Shown piece by piece: positions 22,046 through 34,838 of a stretch of 64,000 nt of DNA. Made by a program: the position numbers and the translations under genes. The stretch comes from Euryodendron excelsum. Taxonomy: Eukaryota; Streptophyta; Magnoliopsida; Ericales; Pentaphylacaceae. The notes below the pieces were generated by a model, which saw only the letters and a list, made by a program, of their open reading frames with translations, did not search any database and was not told the DNA's origin. Position 1 is the first letter of the stretch. Each line of letters opens with the position of its first letter. The stretch is taken from assembly GCA_033060915.1 (NCBI GenBank), contig CM065397.1:18289501-18353500 (forward strand). The letters run 5' to 3'.

Positions 22046-25031
22046 GTAGGCTTATTATTTACGTTTACGCATCTTCTACCCTCTTTTCTCTCTCCTAACC
22101 CACTTGGGTTTTCCTCTATTTTAATCTCTCATCTTCTTCTCCCCCTTTCTTTGCATGCTTGAAACAAGGGACTTTTCAGTTCATGTGTAGGATTAGGCTA
22201 TTGGAGAGTCACCGTGTCGAGGGCTTTCTTTTAGTCTAACTGGAGACCACGTGGGTTCGGCCCCGTTAATTATGTGGTGAAGCCTTTAACCTTGTATGTT
22301 CACGACCCCAATTTGCATTGTGCATATCATGATCTTGCATTCCTCCAAAGTTTGTTTTAAACTTGTTTTCAAAAGTTTGCATTAAACTTCTTTTTCAAAA
22401 ACTTACATCAAAATCTTCTTTTTCAAAACTTGTTTTCAAAATCACAATCCTAAGGTGATTCTAGCCGTTCCATGGCTAAGCTTACTTTAGGAAAGTGTTA
22501 CATTTAAAGTGACCAATATGATCCATATTTTCAAAATCCTTGTTGTTTTCAAAACCACTATCTTAAGGTGGTTCTAATCTTCTTATGGTTAGGATCGTTT
22601 TAGGAAAGTGAGATATTTTATATACTTTCTAAAACTTTCTTTTCAAAAACCTCTCTTCTAAAAGCCTTTTTTCCAACGTACTTTCTAAAAACTCTCTCCA
22701 ATCTCCTTGCCAAAGTTGTTTTCAAAAACTCCCTCCAAAAATCTATTTTTCAAAAACTTTTTTTCAAACTCCTTTCCAAAAACACTCTCCTTGAAATTCA
22801 CTTTCTAAAAGTGCTCCCTAGGTCTTCTTCCTAGAAAAACTCTTTCCAAGAACTCTTTCCAAAAACACCTTCTTCGAATTCACTTTCTAAAAACACTCCC
22901 TAAACGCTTTCCTAAAAATTAGCTTTCCAAAAACTCCTCTCTAGGATTTCTTTCCAAAAATCCCTCTTTCCAAAAAACTCACTTTCCAAAAACTCTTTCC
23001 TTAGAGCCTAAGTTAAATCCTAGAACCCACGATTAGGAAACCCTAATTTTTCTTCCCAAAAAGCATGATTTCCAATCCTTTATTTTGGCCTCAAAACCTA
23101 AGTTTCCAAAATCTCTTGTTTTCTACATCAAAACTATATATATTTCCAAAACCTATTTTCTACATCAAAACTATAGTCTTCCCAAAACTAGAATTTTCAA
23201 AACTCCATCTTTCCAAATTCATACCAAATCCAATCTCCCATTTAGGAAACTAGATCCTATCCTCCGTTTTTGGAAACAAAATCAAAATAACTCTTTTTAA
23301 AAACAAAATCCAATCCCTTGCTTTAGGAAATGGAAATCTCAATCCTTCTAAACCCAAATCTTTCCTAATTCAACTCCTTCCTAATCTTGTACTTTCCTAA
23401 ACCTTAAGTTTCCTAAATTTAAACTTTTAAATCTTTCCACAAACTCTAAGCTTTCAAACCTTTCTTAATTCCATCCCTTTCCAAATCTAAGTTTTCAAAC
23501 CCTTCTTAAACTCAAAACATTTCCTAATTTCAAGAATTTCTAAAACTCAAACTTTGAATCTTTCTAAAATTCTAAACTTCCCTAAACTTCAAATCTTTCT
23601 AAAATTCTAAACTTCCCTAAACTTCAAATCTTTCTAAATCTAAAACTTTCTAAATTCTAAACTTTCCAACTTTCAAAACTTTCCAATTTCAAAACATTCT
23701 AAATTCAAAACTTTCAATACTTTCTTAAAACGAAACATTTCCTATTACAAACTTTCCAATTTCAATACTTTGTTAAAACGAAACATTTCCTAATTTCAAA
23801 ACTTTTCTAATTCGAAAACTTTCCTAAATGAAATTTTCCTAAAATAACACTTTCCTAAATTGAAACTTTCCTAAAGAGAAACTTTCCTAAAATAACACTT
23901 TCCTAAATTGTAACTTTCCTAAAACGGAGCTTTCCAAAAATGACATTTTCCTATTTTGAAACTTTCCTAAATCGGACCTTTCCTCATTCAAACCATTCCT
24001 AAATCCAATCTTTCTTCGATCTTCCAAGTCCAATATTCAAGTCAAGTCTTTCTTAATCTCGAGTCTTTTCTAAATCCTACATTCCTAGGTCTAGGGTCTT
24101 TATTCTTCCATTTCAAATTCTAATCATCTATTCTAAATTCAAATCAAATCCAAATTCCAATTCAATTTCTTTTTCCAATCAAACCTTCTATTTTCTATCG
24201 GACTTTTGTCCGAACTACGACTGACCTGATTCCTCAAAAAGGATACGTAGGCAACTCTTATGGGTGCGGTCACAACCATTTTCAAATCTCAAATTCCACA
24301 ACCTTTTACCAGTCTCCAATTCCACAGCTTCTTTCAAATCTGCAATTCCATAACTGCTTTCCAATTTTCAATTCTATAATCTATTTCCAACTTCCAATTC
24401 TAAAGATCTATTTTCAATCCTCAATTTCAATTTCTAAACTTTCTTTCCAATTTTAAACTTCAATTTTTCTTTTCCAATTCTCTTTTTCTTGCATTTACAT
24501 CTCATGCATCATTCTTTTCAAAATTGTTTTCTAAAGTGAATAGGATTGGACATTTGTTAGTTGAAGACTCTCATAGGTGAATCTAGGGTAAATAGACATG
24601 TAGGTACCGCAAGGGCGGAGTAGGGTGATGGCTTAGTGTGTCTCCCCTATACGTAACCAACCTCCGAACCTAGATCACTGTTTTCGAAAGACCAAAATGG
24701 AGTTTATTTTTAAAAGGGCTTAATTATTTTCTAAAGGTTGCAAACAACCTGTTTTTACTAAAAACCCTCTCTTGAGGAAGTATTTTTAAAATCGTTTTCA
24801 AAAACCCTAAGTGTAGTATTCAGATTATGCTTAGTTTTTAGATGGCCTAACTCGCCTTAATCAAGTTAGGTGGCGACTCCAAATGTTTTCTAAAAATCCT
24901 TTATTCAAATCTATTTTCAATTCAAACCTAGTCGCACTCATTCTTCTAAGAGGGTGAGTTCTAACGAGAGAGTACAGTATTTTTCCCGCTTGTGTGTATA
25001 TTCCTCAAGTGCAAAAAATTTGGGCGCGACA

Positions 25032-25936
25032 GCAAGGTTGAACTTGAGCTGATACCTGTGAAACCGATCAAATACTTTTCGCAAATTGATCAAATGGTCT
25101 TCTTGGGCTCTTGATTTGACTATCATGTCATCCACGTAAATCTCCACTTCTTTTTGTATCATGTCATGAAAGAGAGTGACCATGGCCTTTTGAAAGGTTT
25201 CCCCAGCGTTCTTCAGCCCAAAGGGCATTACTTTGTAACAATACACTCCCCATGAGGTGATGAAAGCCGTCTTCTCCCTATATTCTTGGGCTATTTTGAT
25301 CTGGTTATATCCTGAAAACCTATCCATAAAAGAGAACATCTCATGGCCTACAATGTTGTCTACCAGAATATCTATATGAGGCAAAAGGAAGTCATTCTTT
25401 AGGCTTGCCTTATTGAGATCTCAAAAATTGATACACATTCAAACCTTCCCATCCTTTTTCAGAACTAGGACAATGTTGGCCAATCGTTGGGGATATTCGA
25501 CTACTTGCAGGAACCCAACATGAAACTGTTTGACCACCTCCTCCTTGACTTTCAAGCTCCACTCAGGTTTGAGCCTCCGAAATTTTTGTTTTATAGGCTT
25601 GATCTGCGGATCCAGGGGCAGCCGATGCTCGATGATAGATTTATCCAACCTTGGCTTATCTTGGTAGGACCATGCAAAGATATCAATATATGCGGCCAGT
25701 AATTCCAGCATTTCCTGGCGTTGCCAATGATCTAATCCTATCCCTATCTTGACCTCTTTCGGAAATTCCTTGCTTCCCAAACTAACTGTCTCTGTCTCCT
25801 TAATATTAGGAGTCTTGCGGTTGTCATGCTTATCTAATTGCTCCAAAATCTCTTCTGGGACCTCATCAGTGTTGTTGACATCAAGTTCAATTTCCAAAAG
25901 TTGGTAGTCGAATTCAATTTCAAAAATCGTGATCAA
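25032..25936 (-). pseudogene. RT: Reverse transcriptase of element B (C-terminus lost)
   Basis: Two minus-strand stretches (25936-25439 and 25384-25032) form one RT of Tat type. Seen in order: a linker with GLDHWQRQEMLELLAAYIDI FAWSYQD, EHRLPLDP, the KPEWSLKVKEEVVKQFHVGF segment, then LPHIDILVDN, FSFMDRFSGYNQIKIA, MPFGLKNAGETFQKAM and the catalytic YVDDMIVKS. Two TGA stops at 25441-25439 and 25423-25421 fall where the family has Arg, consistent with CGA to TGA. The frame is cut at KFNLA by LTR A3; thumb and RNase H are missing. Open sequence past 25031 is A3, not B. Confidence 0.92.
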
Positions 25937-26109
25937 TTAGGATAGGCATTCTTTTGATTATTTGGCCAAGACGTTGGATGTGCAGGTTCCTGATTAAAAC
26001 AACAAGGGAAATCATTCAAAACAGGGAAGTAACCCCTTCCTTTTTCATATATGGATATTTCTACTATAGCTTTTGATTAGAAATTGAAACAACAACAGAT
26101 GACAAAGTT

Positions 26110-26342
26110 TTAGAGAGTTAGAAATGCATGAAATGCCCCGGTAAGCTTGTACTGAAACTTGCACGCTTGAAAGAGATTCTCACTGTCCCAATTATTGAGA
26201 TTCTCTCTAAGAAGAGCGGGCCTGATTGTGTTATGTTCTGGTATTTCCAAGGTTGAGTATGGGCAAACATTCAGAGCTGATCCATTATCCACCAGTACCC
26301 TTGATATGATCATCCCTTTGGTTTTGACGGTTACATGTAGGG
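26110..26342 (-). pseudogene. PR: Aspartic protease fragment of element B
   Basis: The minus-strand frame contains RVLVDNGSALNVCP, the protease active-site region of Tat/Athila-type elements (DNG in place of DTG or DSG). It is joined to the upstream domain by a frameshift near 26349. Downstream of STLEIPEH the similarity fades and the flap and C-terminal half are not recognisable, so the protease is broken. Confidence 0.8.
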
Positions 26343-26344
26343 CC

Positions 26345-27673
26345 CTATGTATGTCCCGTCCTGTCTAGGAGGATTTCATCATCAGTAACAGTAATGACAG
26401 TTGGTACCATGATGAGTCCTACCATGTTTTGCAAATTTTCAAGGGTAAAACTGTCTGGCACGTGGGCTTCTTTAAGAACCTTAAATAAGGCGTTACAATG
26501 AGTTTCGAAGGTGAGGAGCAGGCCTAACATGGAGCAGTGGGAAAGGGTTTTCTTAAGTTGCTCCATCACATCATAGTCATTCTTTTTTAATGCTTTGGCA
26601 AACTCAGAGATTTCATGTTCTGTCAGAGGATTGGAAAATTCTCCCTCCTTATCTTTTCCTTTTCTTCTTCTCTCTATCTCTTCCGAAGTATAGCATCGGC
26701 CTGATCTAGTCATTCCCCTAATTTTTGCAATGGACTCCTCTATGGTTTAGGCAGGAGTTGGGGGGTAATTCCAAAGCACCCTATGCAAGTCGGTGACAGA
26801 CGATTGGGACAGCAGTGGCAGAGTCATTTTCCCAGGTATTGGTAGGAAAATGGGTTCCGGCTTTTTTATTTCGGGGAGGATAGGTAAGGTGACGGTGACT
26901 GAGGAATGCTTGGAGGTGTGGGAACATATGTGGGAGACAGGGGCCTCATGGCTTGTCAAGGGTCTGTGTGTGGGATGAACCCAGCCATTGCAACCATGGG
27001 TTCGGGGATTTCTGGCTCTTGGTACGAAATGAGGATGATACAGAAGTACGGAGGGTGAGGTAAGATTTCAGTGGTTAGGATTAGACTGGTCTGCATAGGC
27101 TGGATGATTAGAAAAGGTTCTAGTGCTACAGTCTCGGGAAGGTTAGCCGTTTGAACTTTGACTGGGAAAGCGGTCCCCTTAGGGATGAGAATTTCTTCAA
27201 GGCCCTTGGATGGCTGCTCTGGTGTCGGCCAAGCTTTATCAGGGTTTCATTCTTTTTTGTCATCCTAAACTATTTTCAATAACTTGTCAGCCACAGCCTT
27301 TAGTGTTGTGGAAATGTTGCCCAATTTTCCCTCTACCTACCTTGGGTTGATGGCTTGATCAGTTGGCAGGATGGTCGTCTTTTCCACGGGATCCATTATC
27401 TCTTGCATTAGTTGTTTTCCTCGTCTTATGGCAAGGATCCGGGCAATATCCTCCGCGCGCCTTTGTTGGTCGAGAACATTGCCTTCACTTGACATTTGCA
27501 CCACTTGCTGTTGGGTAAGAACTAATGTTTGAAGTGATGGGGACACTCGTGTTCCTCTCCTTCCTTTTCTTGGAGCAATGGTGACCTAAAATACAAGCAG
27601 TCTCACCAAAAACTATTACTAGTCTTTTGGTGGGATGAGAGGGGGAAATAGAAAATAAGGAAAAACAAAACAA
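26345..27673 (-). pseudogene. gag: gag and gag-protease linker region of element B, decayed
   Basis: The best part is 26713-26345, with the Tat/Ogre-specific segment just upstream of protease: TRSGRCYTSEEIERRRKGKD, a KALKKNDYDVMEQLKKT helix, KVLKEAHVPDSFTLENL, then TDDEI and GHT. The upstream frames at 26959-26747 and 27546-27337 (the latter with QQVVQMSSEGNVLDQQRRAE) probably belong to the same polyprotein but are split by stops and shifts. No zinc knuckle was seen. The N-terminus is not definable. Confidence 0.65.
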
Positions 27674-29109
27674 AAGGATTATGTGTTAGGTTCTTGATTT
27701 GAAAAGGTTTTATGTAATGCATGGCCTAGGGGTGCCCCTGCCTTTCGAGGGAAACTAAGCATGATGCTTTGGCTCATGTTTGGAGATAGGGGGTGGGGTT
27801 GCCCCTGCATGCAATACTATACCTGCGCCTGTTCATTCATCCATTTATACATTCATTTATTCATTTGGCAATAATAACAACTTTATTGAAATGAATTCCT
27901 TTTGTATATAGAATTTTTCAAAAATACATTGAAAAAGGGTGGAGAAAACATTTTCCTTGAGATTTTCACCTATTCTATATCTACATCATGGGATCCTAAA
28001 CTACTCTTGAGTCTTTGGATTCACCTTCTTGAACGGAAGTTGGTAGGAGATCTTGATTTGAATTGCCCCTTCGTCTTCTTGGCAACCCTATCTCTATGAG
28101 CAGGGAGGGATTAGGGCCCCTCTTTATGAGGTGACTTTGATGCACACCATGAACCCTTAGGGTCTTGCAGTACCCTTAGAAGTTTTGGGTTGGCTTGATT
28201 TGAGCGAGAAGGTCATTGAGCCTTTCTCTGTGGGTTGATTAGATGCATGAAGATGCAATGACTTAAGTTACCTTAGGAACTCTTGTCTTGAAGTGAATTC
28301 CGATGCATGAGAGGTTATGATGCATATACATAAAAAAATGGCATGAATTGAATAGTATAACAGCATGAATTGAACAGAATATATAAGGAAAAATAAAGCG
28401 GTTGCCCTTTCCTCCTTGATTTTGAAATTGACGCGCGTGTCCTAAATCCGGCAGAGGTTCGGCTATGCATGGGGTGCTACATGAGCATGAGATTGGGGGT
28501 TTACTAATGTCTCCTAAAAAGCTCGGTCCCCAAACCTTCAAACCTCTGACGTCGACCCCCGAAAGGGTGAACTCCATCTTTGATTGGTGGTTCGAGCGGG
28601 GGAACTATCAAAAGACCGTAGGTTAAGAAACTGACACAACATCCGCCCACGGTCAATATACTGTCCTCCTTTCTATCTAGAAGGATAGTAACCAGGTAAT
28701 ATATGCAAAATACAAATGCAAGTGAGCGCACCAAGTGTGCGTGGAGTTTTTGAAAATGGAGGAAAGGACCCGACAACACACATCACATCCTGTTCATTCA
28801 TTCACATGCATGGCAATAAATAAGATATGAAAAAATGTGAACAAAGGTCCACCTACAAAAGAAGAATGCAAAGTGTTAGTAATTTTTTGAAAAACTCAAT
28901 GTAAGGTAAAGTGGATGATCAATGCAAGAGCATGAATGTAAGCAATGAATGCAAGTGATGACACTTATTTTTTAAATCGTTTTGAGGAATAAGATTTGTT
29001 TTGGAAACTTGGAAAAATTTGAAAAGTGAATAAAACTGGACAAAGTAATCGAAGATTCTGAATGAGTGAAGGGTGAAGGGACATGTCAATGACCTAACCC
29101 TCTAAGTGA
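27674..29109 (-). other. 5' leader of element B
   Basis: About 1.4 kb between the PBS and recognisable gag. Tat/Ogre elements often have a long leader, sometimes with an extra ORF1. Here only short frames (28577-28263, 28779-28504) with no recognisable features are present, so no ORF1 can be claimed. Confidence 0.55.
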
Positions 29110-29127
29110 TCCCCAGCGGAGTCCCCA
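29110..29127 (-). other. Primer binding site of element B
   Basis: Minus-strand TGGGGACTCCGCTGGGGA, two bases after the 5' LTR end. The position and leading TGG fit a tRNA-primed PBS. The tRNA is not assigned with certainty; Ogre elements are reported to use tRNA-Arg. Confidence 0.7.
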
Positions 29128-29614
29128 ACTGTCGTGCCCTGGTTTTTGGATCCAAGGTCCTTTCGACTCGGAGACAAAAGTATGGAACTCTATCATTAGA
29201 ACTCATCCTCCTAGAAGGACAAGTGCAACTAGGTTTAAACTTGAAATAGGTTTGAGTAAAGGCTTTTTAGAAAAACAGGAGTCGCCACCTAACTAGATTA
29301 GGCTGAGTTAGGTCACCTAAAACTAAGTATTAATCCGAAGATTAAACTTAGGGTTTTTGAAAAAGATTTTGAAAACTCCCTCAAGAGAGGGTTTTTAAGA
29401 AAATGGGTTGTTTGGTAACCTTTGAAAAAAATTTAAGCCCTTTTGAAAAATAACTCCATTTTGGTCTTTTGAAAATAGAAATTTATGGTCCAAGGATTGG
29501 TTACGTGTAGGGAAGATAGCCTAAGATCATCACCCTACCCCACCCTTTCGGTACCTACATGTCTAATCACCCTTTTGTTCACTCACTAAAATAACCGGTT
29601 ATCATTGTCCATTT

Positions 29615-32600
29615 AATATTGTAAGCACCCCATTTTTGATCGCTCGGCAGTCTACACTCCGTCCAGACTTGTTTTCAAGTCATTGTGGACATATTCCTAT
29701 CGAATCCAATTCTTTAGGTCCAAATTCAGTCTTTCCATCGCTTCGTGGGCCTGTCAGGCCCAAATAGAGGCAAAATGACCAAAATGCCCTTAGGGGCATT
29801 GTCCTTTCTTATTCCAATTCCAATCTCTCTCTCGAGACAGTTTATTCCTCGAAACGGTCCGAGTAGCGAAACTACTCACAAAACCGTTAGAGTGGCGAAA
29901 ACACTCACAAAACCGTTAGAGTAGCGGAAATACTCACGAAACCGTTAGGGTGGCAGAAACACTCAAAACCCAGGCACGTCTCTTCGGAGACGGTAAGACC
30001 CTTTTCCAATCCCTCTCTCGAGACAGTTTATTCCTCGAGACGGTCCGAGTAGCAAAACTACTCAAAAAACCGTTAGAGTAGCGGAAGTACTCACAGAACC
30101 GTTAGAGTAGCGGCAGTACTCACAGCACCGTTAGAGTAGCGGAAATACTCACAAAGCCGTTAGAGTAGCGGAAATACTCACAAATCATCAACCCCGTCCG
30201 AGTAGCGAAAATACTCAACCCCGTCCGAGTAGCGGAAATACTCTCAAATCATCAACCCCGTCCGAGTAACGGAAATACTCAACCCTGCCCAAGTAGCAGA
30301 AATACTCAACCCCGTCCGAGGAGCAGAAATACTCAACCTCGTCCGAGTAGCGAAAATACTCAACCCCGTCTGAGTAGCAGAAATACTCACACCGTTAGAG
30401 TGGCGGAAGCACTCAAAACCTAGGTCAACACCAGTGGCTGTTAGCCCACTTCGGTGAAAAATGACCAAATTACCCTTAGGACCTTTTTCGAGACTTTCCG
30501 GTTAAGATGACCGTTTTGCCCCTAGGCATCCGGATGCCCTAGGAACCACACCGGCTCTGGGTATCAAACCGGTAACCCTCTGAGATTGCTTTTTATAGTG
30601 CTCTCAACCTTCCCTTCTCTTTCCGGATCATTCCGAGTCAGTTCCGGCAAACCCGGTACAAAATGACCATTTTGCCCTTGGTGGGTCGGTCTCATTTTCT
30701 GACCACGCCGGCTCTGGGTATCAAACCGGTAATGACCTGAGAATACTTTTGATAGTGTTCTCAACCTTCCTTTACCTTTTCGGACCATTTCGAGTCAGTT
30801 CCGGCAAACCCAGTACAAAATGACCGTTTTGCCCCTAGTGGGCCGGTCTTCTTTTCTGACCATGCCGGCTCTGGGAATCAAACCGACAACCTCTGGGAAC
30901 ATTCTAAATAATGTTTCCAGATCCCAAGTCTTTTTCTGGGACAATCCGAGTTCGCCCCGGCAGTTTCTTAGTCCGATTGACCATTTTGCTCCTAAAGGCC
31001 CGGTCAACCTCTCCGACACATTTTGTCCTCACTTTTCAAGTCAAATACCTCCAGGACACTATTTTAAGTGTTCCTACTCCCTTCCGGCCTTCCTGGTCAT
31101 CTCCGGCTGCTTCAAATCATTCCCGGACTTTCCGGAGTCACTTCTAGTGAAGCCAGGCTAAAGTTTACATGGTAGTCACTAGTACAGGCGCCCAAATCTA
31201 GTCAAAGATACGTTGCTTGCCGACCTTAATTGTTTCCTAAATGGCTGGCGCCACTAGTAGTGGCGCCAAGCCAAAAAATGGCCTGGCGCCAGTGTATAAT
31301 TTGTCCTAGCGCCACTGCAACAGGCGCCAGGTTTGTCTTCCCTCTATAAATACAGAGCCTCATTCAACGTGAAAAGGGTCTGCAAACTTAACCTAAAAAT
31401 CCTATATTTCGATATACAGAGCTCGAGCACCTCCAAAACCCTAGACTCCCTAGGTTTTCCCAAACCATAGCCACTATACACAAACCCTAGCCTCCTATAC
31501 ACTCATACACTCCCCCATACACTCATACACTAGCATTCAACCACTCTCTGAAGACTTGAAGAGCAGTCATCCAAAGCTTGAAGACAATCGTTGAAGACTG
31601 AAGGTGAAGATCAAGACCGAAGACCGAAGACTGCACGGCGCGCAAAATAAACAAGAAACAAGGTAGGCTCCCTATTTAAATTTCTGCACTTCCCCCCTCT
31701 CTCTTCTCTCTCCTAACCCACTTGGGTTTTCTCTATTTTAATCCCCCATCTCTTTCCCGCCCTTTCTTTGCATGCTTGAAACAAGGGGATCCCCGGTCCA
31801 TGTGTAGGATTGGGCTATTGGAGAGTCACCGTGTCGGGGGCTTTCTTCTAGTCTAACCAAAAACCACGTGGGTCCGGCCCCCTTGATTATGTGGTGAAGC
31901 CTTAACCTTGTATGTTCACGACCCCCAAATTGCATTGTGCATATCATAGTCTTGCATCTTCCAAAAACCGTTTTCAAAGTTGTTTTTCAAAACGTTTTCA
32001 AACTTGTTTTCAAAATTGCATCAAAAGCTCTTTTTCAAAAACATGTTTTCAAAATCACAATCCTAGGGTGATTCTAGCCTTTCCATGGCTAGGGTTGCTT
32101 TAGAAAAGTGTTATATTAAAAATGACCTTTTGGTCTATATTTTCAAATCTTGTTGTTTTCAAAACCGCTTTCCTAAAGTGGTTCTGGCCCTCTTATGGTT
32201 AGAATTGCTTTAGGAAAGTGAGATGTTTTTATACCTTCTAAAAACTCTCTTTTCAAATCCCTCCTCTTAAAAATCTCTTTTCCAACATGCTTTCCAAAAA
32301 GCTCTCTTTTCAAAAATCTCTTCCTAAAAATCTTTTTCAATTCACTTTCCTAAAACTCTCCTTTCCAAAGTTGTTTTCTAAAAACTCTTTCCAAAAATCT
32401 ATTTTTCAAAACTCCCTTTTTCAACTTCTTTCCAAAAACTCTCTTCAACAATCTTTAACCAAAAACCTTCCTAGAAAAACTCTCTCCAAAAATCTTTCCA
32501 AAAACTTTCTTCCCAAAATTTTCCTTCTAGAAATTCCCCTCTAGGATTTTCCTTCCAAAACCTTCGTTTCCAAAAACGCACTTTCTAAAAATCCCTTTTC

Positions 32601-34838
32601 CTTAGAGCCCAAATCGAGCCTTAGAGCCCACAATTAGGAAACCCTAATTTTCTTTCCAAAAACATGATTTTCAAACTCTGCCCCAAACCTAGGTTTCCAA
32701 TATCTCTTGTTTTCATATCCAAACTATACATGTTTCCAAAACCTCTTTTTTACGTTAAAATTCCACACTTCCAAAACTAGGGTTTCCAGAATCTCCCTTT
32801 TCAAATCCTTCCCAAATCCAATCTCCCCGTTTAGGAAACTAGATTCGGTCCTTCGTTTTTAGAAACAAAATCCAACCTTTCTCTTTTAGAAATCAAATCC
32901 AATCTCTTCTTAATCCAAACATTTCCTAATTCAATTTCTTCCTAAACCATAAGTTTCCTAAACCTAAATTTTAAACCTTTCCTTAAGTTTCAAAATCCAA
33001 TCCTTTCCTAATCCGACTTTTTATCCTTCCTAAACTTCCACTTTCCTAAACCTTAAGTTTCCAAAAACTTGAACATAAAAATCTTTCCTAATTCAACCCC
33101 CTTTCCAAATCTTAACTTTCCACATTCAAGCTTTTAAACCTTTCCTAAATTCAAACCTTCCTTAATTTCAAGATTATCTAAAACTCTAAAATTTTCTAAA
33201 ATCTTAAATCTTTCTAAACTCTAAAACTTTCTAAATCCTAAACTTTCCAAATTTCAAATCTTTTCCAATCCAAAGTTTCCTGAATTCAAAACTTTCTTAA
33301 GTTAAATCTTTCTAAACTTCCAAGTTTTCTGAATTCTAAATCTTTCCAAAACTTCAACATCTTTCCAAATCCAAAACTTTTCTATTTTCAAAACTTCCTT
33401 ATTTTCAAAACCTTTCCTTTTTCAAAACCTTCCTTAAAATGAAGCTTTCTTAATTCAAAACTTTCCCTTTCTTAATTCAAACATTTCCTAAACTAAAAAC
33501 TTTCCTTTTTCAAACCTTTCCCAAAACAAAATTTTCTTATTTTCAAAACTCCCTTGTTTTCAAAACTTTTCAAATTCAAAACTTCCTTTTTTTCAAACAT
33601 TCCAAAACTCAAAACTTTCTTAATTCAAAACTTTCCTAATTCTAACCTTTCCTAATTCCAAAACTTTCCTAAACCTAAAATTTTCCTAATTCAAAACTTT
33701 CCAAAAATGACACTTTCCCAAATCGAACCTTTCCTAATTCAAACATTTCCTAAATCCAATCTTCCCTAATTTCCTAAACCTTCCAAGTCAAGTCGAATCT
33801 TTCCTAAGTCTCTTCTCTTTCCTAAGTCTAAGTTTTCTAAACCTTCTCTTTTTCAAAACAAGTCCAAATCTACCTTTTCAAATCAAAGTTCAATCTTTTC
33901 CAAAATTTCAATTTCCAATCTCCTTTTCTAATCTCAAATCAAATCCAATTTTCAATTCAATCTCTTTCTTCCAATCCAATTTCTCTCTTCAAATCAATCT
34001 CTTTTCAATCGGACTCTGGTCCGAACTACGACTGACCTGATTCCCCCAAAGGGATACGTAGGCAACCTTCATAGATGCGGTCACAACACTTTTCAAACTT
34101 TCAATTCCACCCTCATGGGTGCGGTTTTCAAAATCTTTTCAAATCTCAAATTCCAATCTATTTTCAAACTTCCAATTTCAAATTTCTATTTCCAAATTTT
34201 CAAACTTTCCAATTTCAATTCCATCTCTTCAAATTTATTTTCAAATCAATCTCTTTCCAAATCTATTTTTTCAATTCTCTCATCTTGCACTTGCATATCA
34301 TGCATCATATTTTTCAAACAGTGTTTTTCTAAAGTGAATAGGGTTCAACCATTAGTTAGTTAAAGACTCCCATAGGTGAATTTAGGGTAGATTGACATGT
34401 AGGTACCGAAAGGGCGGGGTAGGGTGATAGCTTAGTGCGTCTTCCCTACACGTAACCAACCTCCGAACTTAGGATCACTGATTTCAAAGACCAAAAAGGA
34501 GTTATTTTTCAAAAAAGGGCTAAATGTTTTCCAAAGGTTGCCAAACAACCCGTCTTCCTTAAAAACCCTCTCTTGAGGAGATGTTTTTCAAAATCACTTT
34601 CCAAAACCCTAAGTGTAGTCTTTGGATTATGCTTAGTTTTTAGGTGACCTAACTCACCTTAATTAAGTTAGGTGGCGACTCCGAATCTTTTTCAAAAGCC
34701 CTTTATTCAAATCAATTTTCAATTCAAACCTAGTCGCACTCATTCTTCTAGGAAGGTGAGTTCTAACGAGAGAGTACAACATTTTTCCCACTTGGGTGAG
34801 TATTCCTCGAGTGCGAAAAATCTGGGCGCGACAAATAT
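29615..34838 (+). mobile_element. Complete giant solo LTR, family A (copy A2), with TSD
   Basis: The LTR is 29620-34833 (5,214 bp), with AATAT at 29615-29619 and 34834-34838. In sense orientation it begins TGTAAGCACCCC and ends TCTGGGCGCGACA. It is inserted in the 5' LTR of B. In order it has two ~80 bp units with TCTCGAGACAGTTTATTCC (about 29815-30050), a short-unit CCGTTAGAGTAGCGG array (29855-30415), ~157 bp CCGGCTCTGGG units (about 30540-30890), GGCGCC palindromes (31245-31335), TATA (31345-31352), a CTTTCC-rich tract (32230-33990) and the conserved U5-like end. It is non-coding. Confidence 0.93.
31247..31352 (+). promoter_or_regulatory. GGCGCC palindrome cluster and TATA box of LTR A2
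   Basis: GGCGCCACT (31247-31255) and AGTGGCGCC (31259-31267) form a 9-bp stem with a 3-base loop. More GGCGCC sites follow at about 31285 and 31322. TATAAATA is at 31345-31352. The arrangement is conserved in A1 and A4, and B has a comparable GCGCATATG/CATGCGCC palindrome. This is the likely core promoter of the LTR; activity is inferred. Confidence 0.55.

Larger units (their letters stand above)
20176..25031 (+). mobile_element. Truncated family A LTR (A3) inside element B
   Basis: The right end TTTGGGCGCGACA at 25031 is an intact A terminus. The left end (near CCTCCTTTGAAGACTTGAAG) corresponds to about position 31545 in A2, so some 1.9 kb including TGTAAGCACC, the tandem arrays and the TATA region is missing. 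The plus orientation is opposite to B. To its right is B's RT, cut after KFNLA. To its left is B's integrase tail. RNase H and the integrase N-terminus are gone, so a deletion removed both B and A3 sequence, and no TSD can be read. It contains the 1.73 kb insertion at 20312-22040 and a CTTTCC-rich tract (about 22620-24530). Confidence 0.88.

Noticed and set aside
24938..25031. Extension of the B reverse transcriptase frame
   Set aside because: This part reads into LTR A3 (GGGCGCGACA end at 25031) and is chimeric.
34075..34363. Phe/Ser/Asn-rich small proteins inside family A LTRs
   Set aside because: They come from the TTTCAAA-type degenerate repeat and occur in all three frames.
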